Source: Bacillus sonorensis NBRC 101234 = KCTC 13918 (GTDB taxonomy: Bacteria; Bacillota; Bacilli; Bacillales; Bacillaceae). From it: DNA of 64,000 bases. How positions within the stretch are numbered: position 1 is the first letter of the stretch; each line of letters starts with the position of its first letter. The position numbers and the translations under genes are program-made. The DNA is taken from NCBI RefSeq assembly GCF_001592005.1, contig NZ_BCVZ01000001.1:496001-560000 (forward strand), written 5' to 3'. The notes under the pieces are model-generated. The model worked only from the letters and a program-made list of their open reading frames with translations, did not search any database and was not told the DNA's origin. Positions 55,883-63,721 of the stretch are shown piece after piece.

Positions 55883-57412
55883 TTGGTACTTGAAGCAAAT
55901 ATCAAAGCACAACTCAACCAATACATGCAGCTGATGGAGAATGACATTGTTCTCAAAGTTAGCGCAGGTGAAGATGATACTTCTAAGGATATGCTGGCTC
56001 TTGTGGAAGAGCTGGCTTCCATGTCATCGAAAATCACGATTGAAAAAGCGCAACTAAATAGAACGCCAAGCTTCAGCGTCAATCGCGCCGGAGAAGAAAC
56101 CGGCGTGACATTCGCCGGCGTTCCGCTCGGACACGAATTCACATCATTGGTGCTGGCGCTTTTGCAAGTGAGCGGGAGACCGCCTAAGGTTGATCAAAAA
56201 ATCATTGATCAAATTAAGAACATCAGCGGTGAATTCCACTTTGAGTCCTATATCAGCCTGACATGCCACAACTGCCCTGACGTTGTACAGGCATTGAATA
56301 TGATGAGCGTGCTCAATCCGAATATCACGCACACGATGATCGACGGCGCCGCATACAAATCAGAAGTCGAAAGCAAAAACATCATGGCAGTGCCAACGGT
56401 TTACCTGAACGGCGAATCATTCGGAAGCGGCCGCATGACGCTTGAAGAGATTCTTGCGAAAATGGGCAGCGGCACAGATGTCTCTGAGCTTTCTGACAAA
56501 GATCCATTCGATGTGCTTGTCGTCGGCGGGGGTCCGGCAGGCGCAAGTGCGGCAATCTATGCGGCGCGCAAAGGCATCCGCACAGGTATTGTAGCTGAAC
56601 GCTTTGGCGGCCAGGTTCTGGACACGATGAGCATCGAAAACTTCATCAGTGTGAAGCGCACCGAAGGGCCTAAGCTTGCGGCAAGCCTTGAAGAACATGT
56701 GAAGGATTATGATATTGATGTCATGAACCTGCAACGCGCAAAAGGTCTTGAGAAAAAAGATCTCTTCGAACTTGAACTCGAAAACGGCGCTGTCCTGAAA
56801 AGCAAAACCGTCATCCTGTCAACAGGTGCACGCTGGCGCAATATCGGCGTACCTGGTGAACAAGAGTTCAAAAACAAAGGTGTCGCATACTGCCCGCACT
56901 GTGACGGCCCATTGTTTGAAGGCAAAGACGTAGCCGTCATCGGCGGCGGAAACTCCGGTATCGAAGCAGCGATTGACCTTGCAGGTATCGTCAACCACGT
57001 TACTGTTCTTGAATTCGCACCGGAGCTGAAAGCTGACGAAGTTCTGCAAAAACGTCTCTACAGCCTCCCTAACGTGACTGTCGTGAAAAACGCCCAAACA
57101 AAAGAAATCACGGGCGATGAAAACGTAAACGGCATCACGTACGTAGACCGTGAAACAGGAGAAGAAAAACACGTCGAGCTCCAAGGCGTCTTCGTCCAAA
57201 TCGGTCTTGTGCCGAACACGGAATGGCTGCCTGAAACCGTCGAACGCAACCGCATCGGCGAAATCGCCGTCGATAAACGCGGCGAAACAACCATCCCCGG
57301 CCTATTCGCTGCAGGAGACTGCACAGACAGTCCGTATAACCAAATCATCATTTCGATGGGGTCCGGAGCGAACGCGGCTTTAGGCGCGTTTGATTATCTG
57401 ATCCGCAATTAA
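55883..57412 (+). CDS. ahpF: AhpF, alkyl hydroperoxide reductase flavoprotein
   Basis: NADH-dependent disulfide reductase of 509 residues that regenerates AhpC. The N-terminal tandem thioredoxin-fold domain has the CHNC dithiol in [11 protein letters not shown] near 129. The thioredoxin-reductase-like part has FAD motif [19 protein letters not shown] near 214, redox CPHC in [12 protein letters not shown] near 337, NAD motif [17 protein letters not shown] and the C-terminal FAD motif [10 protein letters not shown]. The start is TTG at 55883, 10 bases after AAGGAG. Same transcript as ahpC. Confidence 0.95.
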   Translation: MVLEANIKAQLNQYMQLMENDIVLKVSAGEDDTSKDMLALVEELASMSSKITIEKAQLNRTPSFSVNRAGEETGVTFAGVPLGHEFTSLVLALLQVSGRPPKVDQKIIDQIKNISGEFHFESYISLTCHNCPDVVQALNMMSVLNPNITHTMIDGAAYKSEVESKNIMAVPTVYLNGESFGSGRMTLEEILAKMGSGTDVSELSDKDPFDVLVVGGGPAGASAAIYAARKGIRTGIVAERFGGQVLDTMSIENFISVKRTEGPKLAASLEEHVKDYDIDVMNLQRAKGLEKKDLFELELENGAVLKSKTVILSTGARWRNIGVPGEQEFKNKGVAYCPHCDGPLFEGKDVAVIGGGNSGIEAAIDLAGIVNHVTVLEFAPELKADEVLQKRLYSLPNVTVVKNAQTKEITGDENVNGITYVDRETGEEKHVELQGVFVQIGLVPNTEWLPETVERNRIGEIAVDKRGETTIPGLFAAGDCTDSPYNQIIISMGSGANAALGAFDYLIRN

Positions 57413-57418
57413 CTAGTA

Positions 57419-57464
57419 CAAAGCCGCTGTACTGCTTAAATGGCAGTGTGGCGGCTTTTTTCTT
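57419..57464 (+). terminator. Terminator after ahpF
   Basis: AAAGCCGC...GCGGCTTTTTTC hairpin with an inner TACTGC/GGCAGT pairing. Confidence 0.8.
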
Positions 57465-57671
57465 TCTATAAACCTTGTTCAGTTGCTCATTTTAAGTTGC
57501 CTCTCCCTTTAAAAAGTAATGATATACAGGACCTGATATGGCTCACCACACCAAATTCTCCCCCCCCTCCAGCAACACTTCTTATAACTATTCCTACTTC
57601 CGCATGGTCAAGGCTCATGAAGTCAAGCACATTGGATGATGGTAGCGGATGAACTGAGGATGAATCAATCA

Positions 57672-57830
57672 TTAATTTTCTTCTTTGGAAAATTTCCTTT
57701 GTGTGTGACCTTTCAACATCCACTTTCTAAAGTAATTCAATAATTCACCCAAGGCCTGCCAAGTCATTGCATTTTCAATCGGAGCGTTCTCAGGCGAGAC
57801 GGAATGTTTAATTAACGGCAGTAATTCCAC
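57672..57830 (-). pseudogene. Short unidentified reading frame, probably a gene remnant
   Basis: 52 codons on the minus strand beginning VELLPLIKHS, with AMTWQALGELLNYFRKWMLKG in the middle, ending KEEN. GGAGG overlaps the GTG, so the start is doubtful. The composition looks protein-like, but I do not recognise it. It is eight bases from the end of a clear reductase remnant, so it may be the tail of another broken gene or a rearranged part of that one. The stretch 57,465-57,671 to its left shows nothing recognisable. Confidence 0.35.
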
Positions 57831-57837
57831 CTCCTGC

Positions 57838-58158
57838 TTACGGTTTTATCTTTTCATAATGAAAATTAGCGACTTTAAACCGCTCTGCTCCTTCAACTTC
57901 GAGCTTTTTAAAATGCAAAATTCCAATCCCAACAGCAATAATCACTGTCTTTGTATAATGATTTTGGCCTGACGCTGCACTTAGCAAAAATGGGTATTGA
58001 TTCTATTTTTTTATTCAACACCGCTGTTGGATCAAAGGTCAATCAACTAACATCCCAATTTATTTTCTCCGGGTAAACAAGGATTTCCCCGCCAATATTC
58101 AATTAGCTTCATCTCTCTTAACCCGCTATAAAAGGTTGAAATCATCCTGTTGATTCAT
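57838..58158 (-). pseudogene. Remnant of ferredoxin-NADP reductase 2 (YumC/YcgT family)
   Basis: Decayed flavoprotein gene. It keeps a ribosome site (GGGAG) and start at 58158 (MNQQDD), but the FAD-binding segment is missing. STFYSGLREMK, GEILVYPEKINWDV, and TAVLNKKIESI then appear in shifting frames, and HYTKTVIIAVGIGILHFKKL followed by EVEGAERFKVANFHYEK appears at the end, after which it stops. These pieces line up in order with the N-terminal half of Bacillus-type ferredoxin-NADP reductases; the NADP-binding half is gone. It is divergent from the Fur-controlled importer remnants. Confidence 0.75.
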
Positions 58159-58295
58159 CACCGTTCACTCCCAAACATCATTAGTAATTGTTTATCAAGG
58201 ATAAGTTATTAAACTTGTTTGCATCATAATTAATTTTTTCTTTCTAAAAGTTTTCACTTTCATGAGGGTACAATGATAAGGACACAATTTCTGTA

Positions 58296-58351
58296 TTGAC
58301 ATATTGAAAAATGAAATATATATTTATTGTTGATATTGATAATCATTATCG
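58296..58351 (+). promoter_or_regulatory. Promoter and Fur box of the siderophore importer unit
   Basis: TTGACA (58296-58301) and TATATT (58319-58324) with 17 bases between. TGATAATCATTATCG (58337-58351) matches 14 of 15 positions of the Fur 7-1-7 consensus. It lies between the divergent reductase remnant and the ATPase remnant and may still drive the intact binding-protein gene. Confidence 0.8.
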
Positions 58352-58380
58352 ATTATTTATTCGTTTTCATTCTGCGGGCC

Positions 58381-58783
58381 ATAAAGATGATTCAATATTT
58401 ACTAGAGAATTAAAGTACTGGCTCTGGGGGACGTTTAATTGTAAAAAATCTAAAGTGTAATGATTCCAGATAAAAAGTGACAACCATCTCGAATCCAATG
58501 GTTGTGGAAAATCACCATCTACTGAAGGCCATTACGCGTATTATTCCACATCAATCAGGCTCAGTCCTTTTAGATGGAAAAGACATTTCAAAAGAAGACA
58601 CAAAAGCATTGGCGAAAAATGGCCATACTGGCACATCGGACTATAAATATATCTGATCGACACCCTGTCCGGATGGCTCTTGTACGGGAGGATGAGTACT
58701 GCGGGAAGTCTTTCAAATTGACGCCGTTATTGGCCGTGATCCGGGAACAAATAAACCGATGTGTGTTACTTACAATTTATTAA
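58381..58783 (+). pseudogene. Remnant of a FecE/FhuC-type siderophore ABC ATPase
   Basis: Pieces of one ATPase in order but in changing frames: STGSGGRLIVKNL, VMIPDKK, the Walker A core NGCGKS (58520s), LLKAITRIIPHQSGSVLLDG and KDISKEDTKALAK, then after a large internal deletion EVFQIDAVIGRDPGTNKPMC followed by VTYNLL. The signature and Walker B regions are lost, so no functional protein is possible. The C-terminal piece runs directly up to the binding-protein gene, showing that the original operon order was ATPase, binding protein, permeases. Confidence 0.8.
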
Positions 58784-58798
58784 GAGGTGAAAATGAGC

Positions 58799-59719
58799 AT
58801 GAAGAAACTATTAATCCCGTTTTTGCTATTGCTAACTCTTATTATTAGTGCATGCGGCAATGAAGAGTCAGCAACAAAGGATAGCGGCTCAACAAAAAAA
58901 GAATCTAAAACGATTACATACCAAGCGGAAACAGGACCCATTGAAGTTCCAGCCGATCCACAAAGAGTTGTTATGCTTTCAGGGTACACCGGAAATGTGT
59001 TAGATTTAGGAGTCAACGTTGTCGGTGTAGACACTTGGTCTAAAAACAATCCAACCTTTAAAGAAAAGTTAAAAGATGTTCAAGAAGTTTCAGAAGATGA
59101 CCTAGAAAAAATTATTGAATTAGAGCCAGATTTAATCATCGCGTTATCAACGGTAAAAAATTTAGACAAATTAAATGAGATAGCACCAACTGTTACTTAT
59201 ACATGGGGAAAAGTAGATTATTTAACTCAACACGTGGAAATTGGCAAGCTACTAAACAAAGAAAAAGAAGCCCAAGCATGGGTTGACGACTTTAAGCATC
59301 GGGCAGAAGAAATCGGAGAAGATATTCGTACAAAAATTGGCAAGAATTCAACTGTATCTGTTATTGAAGCATATGGGAAAGACCTTTATGTTTACGGTAA
59401 TAACTGGGCGCGCGGTACAGAAATCTTATATCAAACGATGAAACTAAATATGCCTGAAAAAGTAAAGGAAGACGCATTAAAAGCAGGGTATTATACGTTA
59501 TCAGCTGAAGTGCTTCCAAAATATGCGGGAGATTATGTCATTTTAAGTAAGTACTCTGATGCGAATACATCTTTCCAAGAAACAGACACATACAAGAACA
59601 TTCCTGCTGTGCAAAATGGACATGTCATTGAAATGCAAGGCGAAGGCGCATCATTCACTGACCCAATCACACTTGAAAAGCAACTAGCATTCTTTAAAAA
59701 AGCGTTTCTAGGAAACTAA
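58799..59719 (+). CDS. Iron-siderophore ABC transporter binding lipoprotein
   Basis: 306 residues; start ATG at 58799 has AAGAGGTGA 8 bases upstream, so codons from 58787 are excluded. Signal and lipobox LIISAC put the lipidated Cys near residue 17. The class III binding-protein fold is seen in DPQRVVMLSGYTGNVLDLGVNVVG in two parts and LEPDLIIALST. It belongs to the FhuD/YfiY-like Fe3+-siderophore group; hydroxamate specificity is possible but not provable. It is AT-rich compared with the genes left of 57,400, which supports acquisition from elsewhere. Confidence 0.88.
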   Translation: MKKLLIPFLLLLTLIISACGNEESATKDSGSTKKESKTITYQAETGPIEVPADPQRVVMLSGYTGNVLDLGVNVVGVDTWSKNNPTFKEKLKDVQEVSEDDLEKIIELEPDLIIALSTVKNLDKLNEIAPTVTYTWGKVDYLTQHVEIGKLLNKEKEAQAWVDDFKHRAEEIGEDIRTKIGKNSTVSVIEAYGKDLYVYGNNWARGTEILYQTMKLNMPEKVKEDALKAGYYTLSAEVLPKYAGDYVILSKYSDANTSFQETDTYKNIPAVQNGHVIEMQGEGASFTDPITLEKQLAFFKKAFLGN

Positions 59720-59742
59720 GACTGGAAAAGTAGAGGTCTATT

Positions 59743-59775
59743 GAAAGGGGTTGGCCGGAAAGGGCAGCCCCTTTC
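59743..59775 (+). repeat. Intercistronic stem-loop between binding protein and permeases
   Basis: GAAAGGGG (59743-59750) / CCCCTTTC (59768-59775) with no T-run afterwards; likely an mRNA-stabilising or processing hairpin that lowers permease expression relative to the binding protein. Confidence 0.6.
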
Positions 59776-59793
59776 CCATTCTAAGAAAGGAAA

Positions 59794-60816
59794 ATGACGA
59801 GCTTTATGATAAGAAAAACTCAATCTTTTACCTCATTTGCCTTCAAACTGATCTTAGGAATTCTAGTGTTTATTGGTATGTTTTTTATGGCAATGGTATT
59901 TGGAGCTGCAGCCGTCTCAGTTGAAGATGTATGGTTGGCTCTTTCGTCTTCTGCAACCGGTGATCATATTTCGCTTATCCGTGATATTCGGTTACCTCGT
60001 GAAATAGCTGCCATTTTTGTTGGCGCAGCTCTTGCTGTCTCTGGTGCAATCATGCAAGGTATAACAAGAAACCCACTTGCTGATCCAGGTTTACTAGGAT
60101 TATCTGCCGGGGCTTATGCAGCATTGGCTGTTACGATCGCTTTCATTCCATCAGCCAATTACTTTTTGACGATGGTTGCCTGTTTTATTGGAGCCGCAAT
60201 CGGTGCCTTGCTGGTTTTTGGAATTGGTTCGATGAAAAAAGGCGGATTCTCTCCTTTCCGTATTGTATTAGCGGGTTCTGCTGTTTCCGCCTTTTTATAC
60301 GCCATTGCTGAAGGGCTTGGCCTTTATTTTAAAATTTCTAAAGATATCTCGATGTGGACAGCAGGAGGGATGGTTGGAACAACTTGGAATCAACTGCAAA
60401 TCATCGTACCTTTTATTATCATTGGAATTGTTGTTTCCTTTTTTCTTTCAAGACAACTTACCATTCTCAGCTTAAATGAAGAAGTTGCAGTTGGCTTAGG
60501 CCAAAATATCATCAGAATTAAAATCCTTCTATTTATTGTCATTATCATTCTCGCGGGAGCATCTGTTGCTCTGGTTGGCAATATGACCTTTATCGGTCTT
60601 ATGATTCCTCATATTGTTCGGGCAATTGTTGGAACCGATTATCGTTTTATTTTACCAATGTCTGCAACTTGCGGAGCTACTTTTATGCTATTTGCTGATA
60701 CACTTGGCCGTACCTTAAATGCACCATATGAAACACCTGTTATAGCCATTGTCGCTATGCTAGGTTTACCGTTCTTCCTGATCATTGTCCGAAAGGGAGG
60801 AAAAACACTCTCATGA
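59794..60816 (+). CDS. Iron-siderophore ABC permease 1 (FecCD/BtuC family)
   Basis: Membrane subunit of 340 residues with about nine or ten helices. Family marks: IRDIRLPREIAAIFVGAALAVSGAIMQG near residue 62 in two parts, NPLADPGLLGLSAGA near 91 and the coupling-loop segment GNMTFIGLMIPHIVRAIVG near 265. It pairs with the next gene, whose start overlaps its stop by four bases. The ATPase originally encoded upstream is destroyed, so it must borrow one (a YusV/FhuC-type protein) or be inactive. AAAGGA lies three bases before the ATG, which is somewhat close. Confidence 0.9.
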   Translation: MTSFMIRKTQSFTSFAFKLILGILVFIGMFFMAMVFGAAAVSVEDVWLALSSSATGDHISLIRDIRLPREIAAIFVGAALAVSGAIMQGITRNPLADPGLLGLSAGAYAALAVTIAFIPSANYFLTMVACFIGAAIGALLVFGIGSMKKGGFSPFRIVLAGSAVSAFLYAIAEGLGLYFKISKDISMWTAGGMVGTTWNQLQIIVPFIIIGIVVSFFLSRQLTILSLNEEVAVGLGQNIIRIKILLFIVIIILAGASVALVGNMTFIGLMIPHIVRAIVGTDYRFILPMSATCGATFMLFADTLGRTLNAPYETPVIAIVAMLGLPFFLIIVRKGGKTLS

Positions 60817-61817
60817 TACATTCAGCATTAATCAAAAAACAGCGTATTATTTTATCGATTTCTCTCATACTCATCATAGCTACAGCTATTATTGGGACGG
60901 GGATAGGGTCTGCTAGTTTATCTTTTGACAGACTCATCCACACTCTATTAGGTCAAGGAACCTTTAAAGAGGAATTTATATTATATTCTATTCGATTGCC
61001 TCGAATATTGATTACTTTATTAGCTGGGATGGCACTTGCTATATCAGGTGCTATTTTGCAAGGAATCACAAAAAATGATTTAGCTGATCCAGGCATTATT
61101 GGGATTAATTCCGGTGCTGGGGTTGCCATTGCCGTTTTCTTTTTATTTTTCCCAGCTGAAGCTGGATCATTTGTTTATATGATTCCAATTGTTGGCTTTA
61201 TAGGTGCAATTATAACGGGCTTCTTCATTTATCTATTAGCCTATAACAAAAAGAGCGGTATGCAACCTATCGGCTTAGTCCTCATCGGAGTCGGATTCTC
61301 AACTGCACTTTCCGGAGCTATGATTGTCATTATTTCTTCTGCTGAACGGACAAAAGTTGATTTCATCGCCAAATGGCTGGCAGGAAATATTTGGGGTTCA
61401 GATTGGCCATTTATTGGGGCTCTCCTGCCTTGGTTAGTCATCTTGATTCCGTTTACTTTGTACAAAGCAAATCGACTAAATCTATTAGGATTAAGCGAGC
61501 CTGTAACCATTGGAGTTGGGGTTTCCATTGAAAGGGAGCGGATCGTTTTGCTTTTAACAGCTGTCGCATTAGCGGCTGCTGCCGTTTCTGTCACAGGAGG
61601 TATTTCCTTTATCGGATTAATGGCCCCACATATCGCAAAAACTTTAGTAGGACCCAGAAACCAACTATTTATCCCTGTTGCTATTCTACTTGGCGGTTGG
61701 TTATTATTATTCGCTGACACAATCGGACGCAATATCATTGAAACCACTATACCGGCTGGAATCATGGTCTCAATCATCGGGGCACCTTATTTTATTTATT
61801 TGTTATTGAAAAAGTAA
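60813..61817 (+). CDS. Iron-siderophore ABC permease 2 (FecCD/BtuC family)
   Basis: 334 residues, same fold as its partner: SIRLPRILITLLAGMALAISGAILQG near residue 50 in two parts, NDLADPGIIGINSGAG, and the coupling loop GGISFIGLMAPHIAKTLVG near 268. Intact reading frame with conserved motifs, so selection seems to have kept both permeases. The four-base overlap (ATGA) with permease 1 indicates coupled translation. No clear terminator follows; the next 500 bases are non-coding debris. Confidence 0.9.
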   Translation: MIHSALIKKQRIILSISLILIIATAIIGTGIGSASLSFDRLIHTLLGQGTFKEEFILYSIRLPRILITLLAGMALAISGAILQGITKNDLADPGIIGINSGAGVAIAVFFLFFPAEAGSFVYMIPIVGFIGAIITGFFIYLLAYNKKSGMQPIGLVLIGVGFSTALSGAMIVIISSAERTKVDFIAKWLAGNIWGSDWPFIGALLPWLVILIPFTLYKANRLNLLGLSEPVTIGVGVSIERERIVLLLTAVALAAAAVSVTGGISFIGLMAPHIAKTLVGPRNQLFIPVAILLGGWLLLFADTIGRNIIETTIPAGIMVSIIGAPYFIYLLLKK

Positions 61818-62313
61818 AAATCCATAAAAACGAGGCTGTCCCAATAAGGCTCTAAAAATTTATTTGGACCCATTAAATCAAACCCTTTGGTAGTCCATTT
61901 TGCAGAGGTGGTATGAAAGGGAGGAGTTTTCTCTTTTCAGACGACCTCTTTTATCTATTAGAGTGAAAATCTAAAAAACCTCATTTACTTATGATACGCT
62001 CCCCACCTGATTTCTCCATATCATGATAAATTGTTCAAGCAACACTGCTTCCGCAGCTCGCGGTCATGTTTAATTCTTTGATCCAATGCCGTTCTGATCT
62101 TATTAACAGCCACCTCTTATCGAGGCTTGCTACTAAGTTTTATTTCAACAAAAAACCGTTTGTTATAGCTGCTTCCTTGTCATCGTAGAGTCCGTGACAA
62201 CCGTACGGCGCTTTTTCTGACTCTTTCTCCGGAAAATATTTGCATACTTATATCAATAGGCTGCCATAAATATGGTACTATTATTTTAAAAAAGAGATTC
62301 AGAGGCAGAAACA
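61818..62313. other. Non-coding decayed stretch, possible insertion-sequence debris
   Basis: No open gene. It begins with GAGGCTGTCCCAATAAG (61835-61851), which looks like the end of some insertion sequences, but no matching opposite end or transposase was found. On the minus strand a short coding-like piece (ALDQRIKHDRELRKQCCLNN) lies around 62,030-62,100, interrupted by stops. I cannot identify it. A weak promoter-like region precedes the next fragment. Confidence 0.4.
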
Positions 62314-62595
62314 ATGAATGAACTTGTGTTTGAAAAGAGAGAATTTACTTCAGATCATGTGAATGTTGTAAAAGCACTGCATTTAAATAACTATCCGATT
62401 GTGTACATCCTTTATAATGAGAAAAAGAAGCCGACTGCATATATTGGGCAAACGGTTCAAGCTGCACGGCGTTTGAAGAATCATATAGATGATAAAAAGC
62501 GAAAGAATTTGAATCGTTTTATATTAATCGGGCATGAGAAATTTCACCAGTCTGCGACATACAATATCGAGTCGAATTTAATTAACTATTTATAG
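62314..62595 (+). pseudogene. N-terminal fragment of a GIY-YIG domain protein (DUF2075-type)
   Basis: 93 residues: an N-terminal extension, then the GIY-YIG-like core YPIVYILYNEKKKPTAYIGQT (two parts) and AARRLKNHI, ending NIESNLINYL at a TAG. In full-length proteins with this start (about 600 residues, DUF2075 with a helicase-like ATPase part) the chain continues after this point, so this looks truncated at the island edge. A free-standing short GIY-YIG protein is the alternative. No strong ribosome site. Confidence 0.6.
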
Positions 62596-62666
62596 AAACT
62601 AGGTTTAATATTTTGGCTGAACTCTTCTTCTCACTTCTCATAATACTCGGCCTCCCTCAATAAAAT

Positions 62667-62734
62667 ATCCCTAATTCTTCAAGTTAGAATTAGGGATTAA
62701 TGTTTCACAGAATAAGAACTCCAGTTCTTATTCT
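62667..62734. terminator. Two adjacent perfect hairpins downstream of the restriction gene
   Basis: First: ATCCCTAATTCT (62667-62678) pairs with AGAATTAGGGAT (62686-62697), 7-base loop. Second: AGAATAAGAACT (62709-62720) pairs with AGTTCTTATTCT (62723-62734), 2-base loop. On the minus strand they follow the restriction gene end and lead into an AT-rich stretch, so termination is the likely role. Confidence 0.65.
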
Positions 62735-62770
62735 AAAACTTAGTTATCTTCAGAATGAGTCAAATTAAAA

Positions 62771-63721
62771 TTATTCGTATGGGCCTAAGAAACGAACACC
62801 ATTAAAATGAATTAGATGTGACGGTGCGTCAGCTACCCACACTTCCGTCTCCCAAGAAATGTCATTTAGGTATCTTGCCATTAATGAACGATTAGGGAAT
62901 GCAGTCACATAAACTATTCCCGCAGTTGAACCTTTAAATAATTTGGCTAATTCTTCATGACGCTTATGGTCTACTGGACCGTGACTAGTTACCGCTTCAA
63001 TGAGTAGAAGCCATTTTTTCTCTGGAAAATAAATCACTACATCAGGCATTTTTCCATGAGAGTCTATAACTACCCCTAACTGTCTTAATAATTCTTCATC
63101 GAAATAACCCATCTTTTCACCAGTATCACCAGCATAAATTAATCTGCCTCCTGGTACATAACGTGGTGCAAATTCTTCTATAATTGCCTTAATTAACTTG
63201 CTGTGCTCTCCTGGAGTTATATAAATCTCTTTACCTTCTGCTATTTGTATAGGTATTTTATTCTGCTGTCTCTCTTTAGCATACCTTTCTACCAATGTTT
63301 GTCTGTTAGATAAGTATCGGGCTAGTAATTCACTCCATTCTTCTGTATTGTAGCACTTAATAAGTTCTAAAGTTTCCGCTTCTATTTGATATACTGCCTT
63401 CGGACTATTAACAGGCCTTGTCGGTTTATCAGGGTTATACAAAGCAATTCCAGCATCTACAAACTGGTGCATAGTAAATCTTCTAAAAGTTTCTCGACTA
63501 TTTGGTGCATATTCTTTTCCATAATTGATTCGACAAAATTCCATCATTGGTGTTATACCAATAAGAGGACTTTCAGCTTCCGACCATGTCTTATCTTGAG
63601 TTAAATTCATTAAAGCTAATAAACATAGACCTGAACGTTCATTTTGCTGCCCCTTAGGCAAACCTAATTCTTTAAGAATATTTATTGCTTCTTTGACGTT
63701 ACTATGCATTCCTTCGGTCAC
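62771..63721 (-). CDS. BsuBI/PstI-family type II restriction endonuclease
   Basis: 316 residues, the length remembered for R.BsuBI. The family is recognised from the N-terminal helical domain (LKELGLPKGQQNERSGLCLLAL in two parts), RYVPGGRLIYAGDTG near residue 195 and the nuclease core KMPDVVIYFPEKKWLLLIEAV near 232 with acidic residues in a variant PD-(D/E)xK pattern. Expected site CTGCAG. Start GTG at 63721 has GGAGGAG 10 bases upstream; ATG 63709 is the alternative. It overlaps the methylase gene by 20 bases in the same direction. Confidence 0.88.
   Translation of the reverse strand: MTEGMHSNVKEAINILKELGLPKGQQNERSGLCLLALMNLTQDKTWSEAESPLIGITPMMEFCRINYGKEYAPNSRETFRRFTMHQFVDAGIALYNPDKPTRPVNSPKAVYQIEAETLELIKCYNTEEWSELLARYLSNRQTLVERYAKERQQNKIPIQIAEGKEIYITPGEHSKLIKAIIEEFAPRYVPGGRLIYAGDTGEKMGYFDEELLRQLGVVIDSHGKMPDVVIYFPEKKWLLLIEAVTSHGPVDHKRHEELAKLFKGSTAGIVYVTAFPNRSLMARYLNDISWETEVWVADAPSHLIHFNGVRFLGPYE

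Noticed and set aside
58574-58783. 69-codon plus-strand frame as a gene
   Set aside because: It crosses the ATPase remnant in the wrong frame; the true ordered ATPase pieces are in other frames.
61241-61777. 178-codon minus-strand frame inside permease 2
   Set aside because: Antisense to an intact FecCD permease; Ser/Pro-rich, typical of a mirrored membrane gene.
61835-61851. Possible insertion-sequence end (GAGGCTGTCCCAATAAG)
   Set aside because: No matching inverted end, target duplication or transposase frame was found, so it is kept only as a remark on the decayed stretch.
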